From: Sorangium cellulosum
GTDB taxonomy: Bacteria > Myxococcota_A > Polyangia > Polyangiales > Polyangiaceae
NCBI RefSeq assembly: GCF_004135735.1
Contig: NZ_CP012670.1
Location: 10,434,501-10,498,500, forward strand
Direction of reading: 5' to 3'
Length of the DNA stretch: 64,000 bases
Below are positions 1-8,473 of this stretch, piece after piece (the stretch's first letter is position 1; the number at the start of each line of letters is the position of its first letter). Both the position numbers and the translations under genes were made by a program. The notes under the pieces are model-generated. The model worked only from the letters and a program-made list of their open reading frames with translations, was not told where the DNA came from and made no database searches.

Positions 1-2
1 CT

Positions 3-1259
3 GAGCTGCATCCGAGGATCCATGCCTGTGCCGAACCCTTCCCCGAGGCGGTGCGCGTCCGCGGGACCCTGGAGATCTGGGGCGGGTTCGACTGCAAGCG
101 GCGGTGGAGCCACCACGGTGGCGGGAGAAACACCATGATCGAGCCCGGCCCGGACGAGATACCGCTCACGTTCGAGGCCGACGCCGCGGCAACGATCTTC
201 GATCTGGAGGCACAGTCCGCGTTGGCCACCGAGCCGGGCGGCTCGTCCATCGCGGCGATTGTACTGGAGGGCGCTCGGGTCACCCTTCACCGCGGCGCGC
301 TGATCGCGGGCGATGGTGCGCCGGGCCGCGACGGTGCGCCGGGCGATCCGAAGAACGCGTCGGCCAGGGCGGGGCATCATGGCCGGTTCGGACAGGACGC
401 GTGCACCGGGGACTTCGTGCCCGGCGCCGACGAGGTGGAGGCCGGCTGTGCGCAAGGCGGCTCGATGGGTGGGCGAGGCGGGGATGGAACGATCGACCAC
501 GGAGGACCTGGCGGTGACGGTGAGCTGACGCCGCTCCCGAACCCCGGCGGCTTCGGCCTCGGTGGCCAAGGGGCGACCAGCACTGACGGTTGCTTGGCCG
601 GGCAAACCGGCGCGGACGGGCTTGACGGCGCGCACGGGCTGGGCGGGCGCGGCCTGGGCACGTTCGACACGCAAGGGCTCTACCTCGGGGTGAACGGCGG
701 CGATGGCGGCGACGGGCTCCCCGGGCAGGGCGGCGGCGGTGGGGGCGGCACGCGGGCCGGCGCGATGTTTTGTGGCTCCTCGCGCAATGCCGGCAGCGCG
801 AGCGGCGGCTCCGGCGGATCGGGAGGCTGCGGCGGGCGCGGCGGGCACGGCGGCGGTCATGGCGGTGCGAGCATCGGCCTCATGATCCTGAACGCGCGCG
901 TGGACATCCACGGCACCACGATTGAAGCTGCGCGAGGCGGCGATGGCGGCCATGGCGGCATGTTCCAGATCGGCGGGGCGCCTGGGCTCGGGGCGCCCGG
1001 CGGGCAGGGCTTTGGCGGCTCGCCCTTCGGATGCTCTGGCGGCGACGGCGGCAAAGGGGGTAACGGCGGCCACGGCGGCGGAGGGCAGGGCGGACCCTCG
1101 ATCGCCATCGCCGTGGTGGGAGCGTCGCTCCCGGCGGTCATGGAGGCTCAGCTCCGAGCGGGAACGGGTGGCAAGGGCGGGCTTGGGGCGAACCCGAGCG
1201 TCCCTGGATCCGCGGGCGACGATGGGCTGGCCATCGACCTGGCCGGCTTCCCCCAGTGA
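3..1259 (+). CDS. Gly-rich repeat surface protein, 5'-truncated by the window edge
   Basis: The reading frame is open from base 3, so the beginning of the gene lies outside the window; the GTG at 51 is only the first in-window start codon. The first roughly 100 codons contain the block ACAEPFPEAVRVRGTLEIWGGF, which resembles the lipoprotein encoded at 59680-60336 (FACTDSYSESLTLRSGIDLWGGF). That start is therefore internal to a conserved domain. The rest is a long Gly-rich tract of GGxGGxGG and GGHGG runs with scattered Cys, resembling PE_PGRS or collagen-like low complexity. It is probably exported, since its relative has a lipobox, but no signal peptide is visible here. The 15-bp gap to the next gene suggests co-transcription. 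Function is unknown. Confidence 0.7.
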   Translation, partial: ELHPRIHACAEPFPEAVRVRGTLEIWGGFDCKRRWSHHGGGRNTMIEPGPDEIPLTFEADAAATIFDLEAQSALATEPGGSSIAAIVLEGARVTLHRGALIAGDGAPGRDGAPGDPKNASARAGHHGRFGQDACTGDFVPGADEVEAGCAQGGSMGGRGGDGTIDHGGPGGDGELTPLPNPGGFGLGGQGATSTDGCLAGQTGADGLDGAHGLGGRGLGTFDTQGLYLGVNGGDGGDGLPGQGGGGGGGTRAGAMFCGSSRNAGSASGGSGGSGGCGGRGGHGGGHGGASIGLMILNARVDIHGTTIEAARGGDGGHGGMFQIGGAPGLGAPGGQGFGGSPFGCSGGDGGKGGNGGHGGGGQGGPSIAIAVVGASLPAVMEAQLRAGTGGKGGLGANPSVPGSAGDDGLAIDLAGFPQ

Positions 1260-1274
1260 GCCGAGGAGGCACGG

Positions 1275-2046
1275 ATGAAGCGGTCGAAGATCATTGGTCT
1301 CGCGATGGTCGCGCATGCGGCGGTCTCCTGCGGCGGCGGGGACGACCCCCCCCGTCCCCGTCGACGTCCCGGAGCTGCTCGCCCGCGCCGGCCACAGCAG
1401 CGACGAGGACGACTTGGCTTCCGGCCTTTCGGACCGTGCTCTCATGTGCAAGGACGACCTCTGGCTCCCGGAGGTCTACTGGCCCCCGCTCGGGCCGCCG
1501 CGGCTGGATCGCATCGTGTTCGTCGCATGGGACATGCCCGCTGGCACACTCCGAGGCTGGGAGCTCGTGCGGGACGAGGCGGACCGCCGCTACTGGTCGG
1601 TGGCGCTGTCCGCCGAGGAGATGGGCTTCGGCTGCGAGGAGCGCTACACGACGAGCTTCTTCTTCCTGGCCGGCTGGCCGGACAACAACATCTCTCGAGC
1701 CATCGGCGTCGAGCGAGCCGCTCCACTCGCCTTCCAGGAGGACATTTCGTCCGATGATTCTGTACTGGTCAACCACTATACCCTGTTCGACTTCGAGCGG
1801 GCCAACCTGCCGGCGCCGGACACGGCGACCTACTACCTGAAGAACCTGTTCACGGGCGCTACGTTCAGCGCCGAGGTTTCAGCCGAGGAACGCAGTCCTT
1901 CGAGAAAAACTACTCGGCTTGAGGTCGACTACGGAGAGCTCGGCCTTGGCATGATGACCGATGTGGCGACCGGCGTGGTGTACAAGCGCGACGGCGTGGA
2001 GCTGACGAACCATTGCCTCACCGTGACGGACACCACGCTGCCATAG
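1275..2046 (+). pseudogene. Lipoprotein copy A, frameshifted at a C8 tract
   Basis: The gene starts at ATG 1275 behind GAGGAGG and encodes a lipoprotein signal peptide ending in the lipobox AVSC. After codon 26 the frame is lost at a run of eight C (1346-1353). Removing one C joins the frame that continues from VPVDVPELLARAG to the stop at 2046. The joined 256-residue product is about 80% identical by eye to copy B (2210-2983), with shared motifs CKDDLWLxEVYWPPLG and RRYWSV. As written, translation would end at 1757. It may be a true pseudogene, a phase-variable gene switching at the homopolymer, or a sequencing error in poly-C. Function of the family is unknown. Confidence 0.75.
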
Positions 2047-2209
2047 CGTGCGATCGGGCGGTTCTACGCGCAGAGGCCCTCGCCGCGACCGAGCGGTTTG
2101 ACCCCCGCGACATGGGCCTGGGGCAAGCCCCAGCACCCCTGCCGCTGCGGGCGACCGTGAACTGGCCATCGACGTGGGCACCTTTCCCAAGGGAGCCGAG
2201 GAGGCACGG

Positions 2210-2983
2210 ATGAAGCGGTCGAAGCTCGTTGGAATCGCGATGGTCGCGCTCGCGGCGGTCTCCTGCGGCGATGAGGGCGATCACCCTCCCGTCCCCGTCG
2301 ACGTCGCGGAGCTGCTCGCACGAGCCGGGCACAGCAGGAACGATCACAGGTTGGCTTCGGGCCTTCGGGAGCGTGGTCTCTTGTGCAAGGACGACCTCTG
2401 GCTCGCTGAGGTGTACTGGCCCCCGCTCGGGCCGCCGCGGCTCGATCGCATCGTGTTCGTCGCATGGGACATGCCGACTGGCACGCTCAGAGGCTGGGAG
2501 CTCGTGCGGAACGAGGCGGATCGCCGCTACTGGTCGGTGACGCTGTCCGCCGAGGAGGTGGGCTTCGGTTGCGCGGAGCGCTACACGACGAGCTTCTTCT
2601 TGCTGGCCGGCTGGCCGGACAACAAGATCTCTCGAGCCATCGGCCTCGAGCGCGCCGCTCAACTCGCCCTCCAGGAGGACATTTCGTCCGATGACGCTGT
2701 ACTGGTCGACCACTATACCTCAATCGACGTCGAGCGGGCCAACGTGCCGGTGCCGGACACGGCGACCTACTACCTGCAGAACCTGTTCACGGGCGCCACG
2801 TTCAGCACCGACGTTCCGACCGAGGGCGACGGTTCTCCGGATTATGTGAGTCGGCTCGAGGTCGATTACGGAGAGCTCGGCCTTGGCGCGATGACCGATG
2901 TGGCGACCGGCGTGGTGTACAAGCGCGACGGCGTGGAGCTGACGAACCATTGCCTCACCGTGACGGACACGACGCTGCCGTAG
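2210..2983 (+). CDS. Lipoprotein of unknown function, copy B (intact)
   Basis: This 257-residue protein starts at ATG 2210, which has GAGGAGG 5-6 bases upstream; the upstream in-frame start at 2174 has no such site. The signal peptide MKRSKLVGIAMVALAAVSC ends in a lipobox, so export and lipidation are expected. The mature protein has few Cys and no domain I recognise. The C-terminal block TGVVYKRDGVELTNHCLTVTD is shared with copy A and with a relic at 4800-4880. In the equivalent 26th-codon region the DNA reads CACCCTCCCG, so it lacks the C8 run that breaks copy A. It lies 935 bp downstream of copy A, as the second unit of a tandem duplication. Confidence 0.85.
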   Translation: MKRSKLVGIAMVALAAVSCGDEGDHPPVPVDVAELLARAGHSRNDHRLASGLRERGLLCKDDLWLAEVYWPPLGPPRLDRIVFVAWDMPTGTLRGWELVRNEADRRYWSVTLSAEEVGFGCAERYTTSFFLLAGWPDNKISRAIGLERAAQLALQEDISSDDAVLVDHYTSIDVERANVPVPDTATYYLQNLFTGATFSTDVPTEGDGSPDYVSRLEVDYGELGLGAMTDVATGVVYKRDGVELTNHCLTVTDTTLP

Positions 2984-3139
2984 CGCGCGGTCGGGCGGCT
3001 CGACGCGCAGGGCCCCTCGCCGCGGCCGAGCCGTTGATCGTCGAACCGCGGCGCCCCCCGCCCCGCCCGCAATCCTATGTTGGGAGCACCGGCGCGTCGC
3101 CGGTGGGCGCCCTCTGAGGAGCTCGCGCGCCTCGCCGCG

Positions 3140-4162
3140 TCATTCCGCGTCCTTCGTGGCGGGCGCTTCAAGTCGCTGGATGCGCTGGTGAGCTGTGCCG
3201 TAGTCCATCACGACCCAAGGAGCCCGCGGATCGTACGCCGTGACACCCCACACAGGCAGCGGTGGTCCTTGGGCGATTTCAGCAAGGCCGTGTCGCTTTA
3301 TTTTATCGCCGACAGCCGTCAACCTATAGCGAGCCTCTAGCATAGGTGGTCTGTCCGTCCTGTAGGGCACACTCTCCAGCGCGGCCTCAGCCCCACGGTG
3401 CTCGGCCCACTGGCGCAGCCGCATGGCGAGAAAGCAATCGCCGATGCGCATCCCCCAACCAGTACGCAGCTCTTCGCCAGCCGATGAACGGTGCATAAAT
3501 ACGTCCACGGGCGTCGACCAGTCTTTATCGAGACACGCGAACAAGAGCTCGTCAACCCAAGATAGGGTGAGCGCGCTACCGTCCACCCGAGGAAAAAATG
3601 CCGCTTGGTGGGTGCCCAGCTCTGCGAGATCCTTCCGCACTCGACCTGCACGCCCCCCCTCGGTGGACAGCACCGGAGACCGACCGGATACCTTTCGCCA
3701 AGAGCGCGCCATGTGCTGGACGCGCGTCCGAGATAGAGCGCGCGCGTCGTCCAGACCGCGGCGCGCGTCAGCCGGCTTCACATGGACGAAGCCATAGCCA
3801 AACCCATCCTCCGGCGCATCTCCCAGGACGACGATGTCGAGATCCGGGTGCTCGGGCCGATAGCGGAGCCTCCACGCGCAGAGCGCCCACAGCATCAGCC
3901 TGTCGCTCCACAACCCGGACGTCCATACGACGATTCTCTGCCGCGATTTCAATGCATCGATGACATCATGAAACCGCGAACGAAATTGTGTCCTTTCCCG
4001 CCCTCGAAGGTTCCAGTAATCGCACCGCCGCTCACAATGGTCTTCGGGATCGGACGCGCACGGCCCCTCCAGCACGTTATCGCGCACGAGACGTACAGGA
4101 AGGCGAAGCCCGCGCTGGATCGCTCTCCGAATGTCCTCATTTGTGGTGACGTGAATCGTCAT
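3140..4162 (-). CDS. DUF1835-like protein
   Basis: The ATG at 4162 is preceded by TGAGG and lies 7 bases after the stop of the Cys-rich gene upstream. Upstream in-frame sequence to 4276 overlaps that gene and is unlikely to be used. The 340-residue product begins MTIHVTTNEDIRRAIQ and has LEGP, an Asp-rich DLDIVVLGD segment and VVWTSGLWSDRLMLWAL. This layout suggests the DUF1835 family (unknown function), though recognition is from memory. No signal peptide or membrane segment is seen, so it is probably cytoplasmic. Its base composition is clearly lower in G+C than its flanks, suggesting transfer. It probably works with the co-directional Cys-rich protein. Confidence 0.6.
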   Translation of the reverse strand: MTIHVTTNEDIRRAIQRGLRLPVRLVRDNVLEGPCASDPEDHCERRCDYWNLRGRERTQFRSRFHDVIDALKSRQRIVVWTSGLWSDRLMLWALCAWRLRYRPEHPDLDIVVLGDAPEDGFGYGFVHVKPADARRGLDDARALSRTRVQHMARSWRKVSGRSPVLSTEGGRAGRVRKDLAELGTHQAAFFPRVDGSALTLSWVDELLFACLDKDWSTPVDVFMHRSSAGEELRTGWGMRIGDCFLAMRLRQWAEHRGAEAALESVPYRTDRPPMLEARYRLTAVGDKIKRHGLAEIAQGPPLPVWGVTAYDPRAPWVVMDYGTAHQRIQRLEAPATKDAE

Positions 4163-4169
4163 TGGAACC

Positions 4170-4491
4170 TCAGAACAAACACTTTTTGCAATCCGACGAT
4201 GGAGGATCCCCGGACTCGCACCGTTTAAAGCAGGTTCGACACTTCGTGCCTTCGCTTCCAGACCCTGGTCTTGCACAAGACCATGGACCGCGGTTCATGC
4301 AATCCTGATACTTCTCATTGCAGCTTCTGTTGCTTGTCCGCTCGCAACCCTCTCGACAGCTCTTGTGTCTAGCGTATGCGTTATCCCGACACGCTATCCG
4401 CTGCGCTTCGTCCCCTCTGTGCCAACGTCGGGACGACGACGAGCGGACAAGCGCAGAGCAGGCAGACCTCGCCATGTGAGCGCATAGACAT
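4170..4491 (-). CDS. Small Cys-rich secreted protein, probably frameshifted near its N-terminus
   Basis: The C-terminal about 75 residues carry eleven Cys in a regular pattern (IACRDNAY, CREGC, CNEKYQDC, CRTCFKRC, CKKC), typical of a disulfide-rich exported protein. The Cys frame itself begins at a weak ATG (MARSACSAL). In the adjacent frame, ATG 4491 encodes a signal-peptide-like segment (VCLLCACPLVVVPTLAQ). Deleting one base in the C4 run at 4412-4415 would fuse that signal to the Cys domain. The gene is therefore probably interrupted or mis-sequenced. It stops 7 bases before the DUF1835-like gene, so the two form an operon. Function is unknown; a role as a toxin partner or immunity protein is only a guess. 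Confidence 0.45.
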
Positions 4492-4799
4492 GGCGGAAGC
4501 CCTGGCCAGATAGCGACACGCGCCGTGGGACGCGAACCATTTTTCTGTGGGTGTAGCGGGGGCGTCAAGGAGAAAATCAGCGTGTCGGACGCGACGATAT
4601 TCGACCGTTTAGGGCGCGCTTGTGCGCAGTCGGTCGCGCGGCGGGAGTGTTCGTCAACCATCCGATTGGCGAACGGTCCACACCGAGAGGCCCGCAGCGC
4701 CGCGCACGGCGGTGCTTGCCTTCGCCGAGCGCGTACGGGTGGACGACGATGGATCCGTATCGCGGACGTGCGCCTCGACCTCCGCGTCCGCGCCGCTCA

Positions 4800-4950
4800 C
4801 CGACCGGCGTGCTGTACGAGCGCGACGGCGTGGAGCTGGCGAACCATGGCCTTACCGTGAGGGACAGTATGGCGCCGTAACGTGCGATCGGGCTGTTCGA
4901 CGCGCAGAGGACCTCGACGCGGTCGAGCGGTTCGACGCCCGCGATATGAC
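4800..4950 (+). pseudogene. Third copy of the lipoprotein gene: 3'-end relic
   Basis: Bases 4800-4880 encode TGVLYERDGVELANHGLTV before a stop. This matches the C-terminus of copies A and B (TGVVYKRDGVELTNHCLTV). The following 70 bases (tgcgatcgggctgttcgacgc and on) match the sequence downstream of their stops. No 5' part is present; homology ends at about 4795. Confidence 0.7.
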
Positions 4951-5071
4951 CGAGCTCGCGCGTCATGGACCGCCATGGTCGCGGGGAGCACGGGCGTGCC
5001 TCGAACAAGCAACGCGACCGGGACGAGCCTCGATGGCGCCGTGGAGACGTGCCGGTGGGCCGGATGCAGCA

Positions 5072-5306
5072 GACGGGGCGCCGTGGTTCCTGGACGGGGC
5101 GCCGTGGTTCCTGGACGGGGCGCCGTGGTTCCTGGATGGGGCGCCGTGGTTCCTGGACGGGGCGCCTGAGTTCCTGGACGGGGCGCCGTGGTTCCTGGAT
5201 GGGGCGCCTGCGTTCCTGGACGGGGCGCCGTGGTTCCTGGATGGGGCGCCTGAGTTCCTGGACGGGGCGCCGTGGTTCCTTCCTGGACGGAGCGCCTGAG
5301 TTCCTG
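5072..5306. repeat. 21-bp minisatellite, 11 units
   Basis: The unit is GACGGGGCGCCGTGGTTCCTG. Units start at 5072, 5093, 5114 and every 21 bases to 5261, then after a 4-base insertion at 5286. Variants are GAT for GAC and CCTGAG or CCTGCG for CCGTGG. Because 21 is a multiple of three, all frames stay open across it, but none has a convincing start or domain. I regard the stretch 4951-5461 as non-coding apart from this array. Confidence 0.9.
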
Positions 5307-5461
5307 GACCGCACAGCGCGCTCGCCGCAGTCGAATTCATGCTCTCCCCGGGGATCCCGGTCGAGCGGTCTTGCCGCTCGCCGCGGGCGTCTGTTAACCC
5401 GGAACGCTTGGGGAGAAGCTCACTCCCCATCAACAATCCCTCGGCACATCAGGAGATTCCG

Positions 5462-6355
5462 ATGCCCAAAGCGAAGACCGATCTGGACCTGTGGATGGAC
5501 GAGGCGCTCGCCTCTCCGGGAAACGGCGAGCTCTCCCTCTCCGTGCCCCTTCATGTGCTGTTCGGCGAAGCGGTCGATATCGCGAGGTTCCACAAGACCT
5601 ACTGGAAAGCGGAGGTGAAGGACGGGAAGGTGGTGCGCCGCGGCCTCGAGATGGCGGCGACCAAGAAGAAGAACGGGGACGCCCTGACCGCGAAGACCGG
5701 TGAGGAGATCCTCTCGCTCCAGCGCGCCGCCGTCGAGGCGGGGACGCGCTATCTGCTCGTCGTGGACCCGAAGAAGGCGAGCCCGTTCGAGCGCGGGCAG
5801 ATCGTCCTCGACGAGATCACCGCGACGCTCGAGTGGCTGTTCGACGACGGCGTCGAGGACGAGAACGACGCGAGGCTCGCCAAGCTCGGACAGGCCCACG
5901 CGGGCGACCCGGCCACCGCCGACGCGCTCGCGCTGGCCCTCGACGACTATGCCGCCCTCGCGGCGCCCCACCGCGAGGCGATGGACGGCCTCGGCGGGTT
6001 CGACGCGGCCATGCTCGACGAGGCCACGGAGCTCGCGGCCGAGCTCCGGGCGCGCCCCACGGAGAACGCCGGGCTCGGCGAGAAGGCGCGCGAGGCGCTC
6101 GTCCTCCGCAACAAGGTGCTCGGGCTCCTCCTCTCGCGCATGTCGACGGTGCGCGCGGCGGCGCGGTTCGTGTTCCGGGACCGGCCGGACATCGTGCGCG
6201 AGGTGACCAGCGCCTACGGGCGGCGCCGCCGCGCCGAGGCCAAGCGCCGCGCGAAGAAGGTCGACGCGCCGCCGCCCGGCGCGTCACCGCCCGGCGCGTC
6301 ACCGCCCGGCGCGCCGTCGCCTGGCGCGCCGCCGCCCCCGGTGAGCCCCACCTGA
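5462..6355 (+). CDS. Conserved hypothetical protein with Pro-rich tail
   Basis: The ATG at 5462 is preceded by AGGAG at good spacing. The 297-residue product is soluble-looking and Ala/Glu/Asp-rich, with predicted helices throughout and no signal peptide. It has LSLSVPLHVLFGEAVDIARF near the N-terminus and DPKKASPFERGQIVLDEITATLEWLFDDGVEDENDARLAKL in the middle (residues about 100-140). The C-terminus is basic (RRRRAEAKRRAKK) and then Pro-rich, with PPGAS repeats encoded by a 15-bp DNA repeat. I do not recognise a family. It is convergent with the histidine kinase downstream and has no obvious operon partner. Confidence 0.75.
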   Translation: MPKAKTDLDLWMDEALASPGNGELSLSVPLHVLFGEAVDIARFHKTYWKAEVKDGKVVRRGLEMAATKKKNGDALTAKTGEEILSLQRAAVEAGTRYLLVVDPKKASPFERGQIVLDEITATLEWLFDDGVEDENDARLAKLGQAHAGDPATADALALALDDYAALAAPHREAMDGLGGFDAAMLDEATELAAELRARPTENAGLGEKAREALVLRNKVLGLLLSRMSTVRAAARFVFRDRPDIVREVTSAYGRRRRAEAKRRAKKVDAPPPGASPPGASPPGAPSPGAPPPPVSPT

Positions 6356-6375
6356 AGCGGCCATCGCCCGCCTCC

Positions 6376-6457
6376 CTCAGCAGGCGAGCGGCCGCGAGAC
6401 ATGGATCGTCAGCCCGCCGCTCTCAGCAGGCGAGCGGCAGCGAGAAGTGGATCGTCG
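6376..6457. repeat. Direct repeat of the histidine-kinase 3' end
   Basis: Bases 6376-6410 repeat 6422-6456 with few changes (both begin ctcagcaggcgagcggc). On the minus strand each copy encodes TIHxSxPLAC and a stop. The copy lying beyond the real stop is therefore a duplicated gene tail in the convergent spacer. Confidence 0.75.
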
Positions 6458-8060
6458 TCCCCTGCCCCGGCGTGCTCTCGACCGCCACGGTCCCGTGGTG
6501 CGCCTCGACGATGCCGCGCGCGATGTACAGGCCGAGCCCCGCGCCGGTGCGCGACTCCTGCGTGGCCTTCCAGTAGCGATCGAAGAGGTGGGGCTGATGC
6601 TCCGGCGGGATGCCCGGGCCGGTGTCCGCCACCGAGAAGCGCGCGAGGCCGGCGACCCGGCAGAGCGAGACGCTCACGACGCCGCCCTTCGGCGTGAACT
6701 TCAGCGCGTTGCCGAGCAGGTTCGAGAAGACCTGGAGCACGCGATCCCGATCGGCGAGGACCTCCAGGCTCGCGTCGATCGCGCCCTGCACCGCCCTGCA
6801 GCCCTTCGCCTCCGCGAGCGAGGCCGCGGCCTCGAGCGCCTCACGGACGAGGCTGCCACCCCGCTCCACCCGCGGGGACACCACGAGCCGCCCCGCCTCG
6901 ATGCGCGACGCGTCGAGCAGGTCCTCGATGAGCCGCGTCATGCGCTGGATCCCGCGGTCCATCCGGTCGACGAGCTGGACCGCCTCGTCCTCCTCGCCCT
7001 GCTGGCGCTGGAGCAGATCGCTGCGCAGGAGCGACGCCGTGATGGCGATCGTGTTGAGCGGGTTCCGGAGATCGTGCGACACGATCGCCAGGAGATCGTC
7101 CCGCGCGCGCGTCGCCGCCTGCGCCTCGTTGTACAGCCGCGCGTTCTCGAGCGCCACGGACGCCGACTGCGCGAGCTGCGTGAGCAGCACCTCGTCGCTC
7201 TCGTCGAACGGGCCGTCGCGGCGATCGAGGAGCTGGAGGCTCCCGATGCACTGGCCGTCCCGGCCGCGCAGCGGCGCCGCGACCAGCGAGCGCGGCTGCA
7301 GCCCGGCCGGCGCGCGCGAGAGCGCGTCGGCGCACGTCGGGTCGCTCGCGATCTCGTCCTCCGTCAGCCGGACGCTCGCGCTCCTCCGCTCGATCAGGCC
7401 GACCGCGATCTCGCGGACGCAGTCGCGGTCCTCCCGCGCGGCGTACTCCTCGGACATCGAGACGCCCGTCATCGAGCGCTGCTCCACGCCCCGCGCGGCG
7501 AGGCGGGCGACCGCCACGTGCGCGTCGAGCAGCGCGCGCGCCTCGTCCGTGGTGCGCTGGATCAGCTCGTCGAGCGAGAGCGACCTGTGGATGCGGAGCG
7601 TCGCCTCGGTGAGCTGCGCGAGCTGGCTCGCGTGGCGCGCGAGCGCGCGGCGCGCCTCGTTCTCGCGGCGCTCCGCCTCGTTCAGCCGGAGGACGTAGCG
7701 CAGGCTCTGCACGAGCCGCTCGGGCGTCAGCAGGTTCTTCGGCACGTAGTCCGCCGCGCCGCGCTTCATCAGATCGACGGCGAGCGACTCGTCCCCCTGC
7801 CCGGTCAGCATGATGAACGGCGCCGTGAGCTTCGCCTTGCGGGCCGCCTCGATCACCGCCAGCCCGTCGCCGCCGGGCAGGTAGAAATCGAGGAGCACGC
7901 AGTCGATCTGCTGCTCGTACAGCACCGCGAGCGCCGTGTCGACGGAGTCGGCCTCCCGGATCTCGGCGTCGACGCGGCCGCTCCGCAGCGCTCGCAGGAT
8001 CGCGAGCCGATCCACGGTGTCATCGTCGACGACGAGGAGGCGAACCAACCTCTGGTTCAA
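6423..8060 (-). CDS. Receiver-GAF-histidine kinase hybrid
   Basis: The 545-residue protein has an N-terminal receiver domain (about 6-125, phospho-acceptor D58 in LLDFYLPGGDG, conserved K in DYVPK). A GAF sensor follows (about 150-310), then a HisKA box (IVSHDLRNPLN) and HATPase_c with N-box (NLLGNALKF) and G-boxes (DTGPGIP, GAGLGLYIA). It has no membrane segment. The start is TTG 8060, whose TTGA overlaps the stop of the upstream response regulator and has TGGAG six bases ahead, so the two are translationally coupled. It probably autophosphorylates in response to a cytoplasmic ligand or to its own receiver and shares a pathway with the coupled regulator. Confidence 0.9.
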   Translation of the reverse strand: MNQRLVRLLVVDDDTVDRLAILRALRSGRVDAEIREADSVDTALAVLYEQQIDCVLLDFYLPGGDGLAVIEAARKAKLTAPFIMLTGQGDESLAVDLMKRGAADYVPKNLLTPERLVQSLRYVLRLNEAERRENEARRALARHASQLAQLTEATLRIHRSLSLDELIQRTTDEARALLDAHVAVARLAARGVEQRSMTGVSMSEEYAAREDRDCVREIAVGLIERRSASVRLTEDEIASDPTCADALSRAPAGLQPRSLVAAPLRGRDGQCIGSLQLLDRRDGPFDESDEVLLTQLAQSASVALENARLYNEAQAATRARDDLLAIVSHDLRNPLNTIAITASLLRSDLLQRQQGEEDEAVQLVDRMDRGIQRMTRLIEDLLDASRIEAGRLVVSPRVERGGSLVREALEAAASLAEAKGCRAVQGAIDASLEVLADRDRVLQVFSNLLGNALKFTPKGGVVSVSLCRVAGLARFSVADTGPGIPPEHQPHLFDRYWKATQESRTGAGLGLYIARGIVEAHHGTVAVESTPGQGTTIHFSLPLAC

Positions 8061-8473
8061 GGCATCTCCACGAGCGTCCAGTACCGGTTCATGGCCGTCA
8101 TGACCTCGACGAAGCTCATGAACGTGACGGGCTTGAGCAGGTAGCCGGCGACGTTCAGGTCGTACGCGTCCACCTTGTCCCGATCGTCGTTCGACGTCGT
8201 CAGCACGACGACCGGCGTCGCCCGCAGCGTGACGTCCGACCGGAGCTCGCGGAGGAACTCGATGCCGTTCATCCTGGGCATGTTCAGGTCGAGCAGGACG
8301 AGCCGCCGATCCCGGGGCACCTGGTTGCCGCGCAGCAGATCGAGCCCCTCCACGCCGTCGCCCGCGACCCAGAGCGGGTTCGTGATCTTGCCCTTCTCGA
8401 ACGCCCTCCGGACGTTCATCACGTCGACGGTGTCGTCCTCGATCAGGATAATATTCAGGATTTTACCGTCCAT
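8057..8473 (-). CDS. Single-domain response regulator (Rcp1-like)
   Basis: The 138-residue protein is only a receiver domain: acidic pocket IEDD (11-14), phospho-acceptor D62 in LLDLNMPRMNG, Thr switch (VVVLTTS) and Lys in LKPV. The long gap between D62 and the acidic cluster, and the RNQVPRD-like loop, match the Rcp1/phytochrome-partner type. No output domain is present. The ATG at 8473 was chosen because it begins the conserved fold; the sequence further upstream is compositionally non-coding. Its stop overlaps the TTG of the hybrid kinase, so the two form an operon and are likely phosphotransfer partners. Confidence 0.9.
   Translation of the reverse strand: MDGKILNIILIEDDTVDVMNVRRAFEKGKITNPLWVAGDGVEGLDLLRGNQVPRDRRLVLLDLNMPRMNGIEFLRELRSDVTLRATPVVVLTTSNDDRDKVDAYDLNVAGYLLKPVTFMSFVEVMTAMNRYWTLVEMP

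Larger units (their letters stand above)
1207..3040. repeat. Tandem duplication of Gly-rich gene tail plus lipoprotein gene (935-bp unit)
   Basis: The two lipoprotein ATGs are 935 bp apart. The homology extends beyond the genes: about 2140-2209 repeats the last 60 bases of the Gly-rich gene (CTGGCCATCGAC near 1233 and 2160) and the shared leader gagccgaggaggcacgg. After the stops, 2047-2115 and 2984-3040 also match. One duplication breakpoint therefore lies inside the 3' end of the Gly-rich gene. Confidence 0.8.

Noticed and set aside
5072..5306. CRISPR-like array
   Set aside because: Units are contiguous with no unique spacers, and no cas genes occur in the window.
4577..5314. Open frames on both strands across the 21-bp minisatellite (GAPWFLD and RRPVQEP repeats)
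   Set aside because: The period of 21 keeps all frames open automatically; there is no ribosome site, signal or domain.
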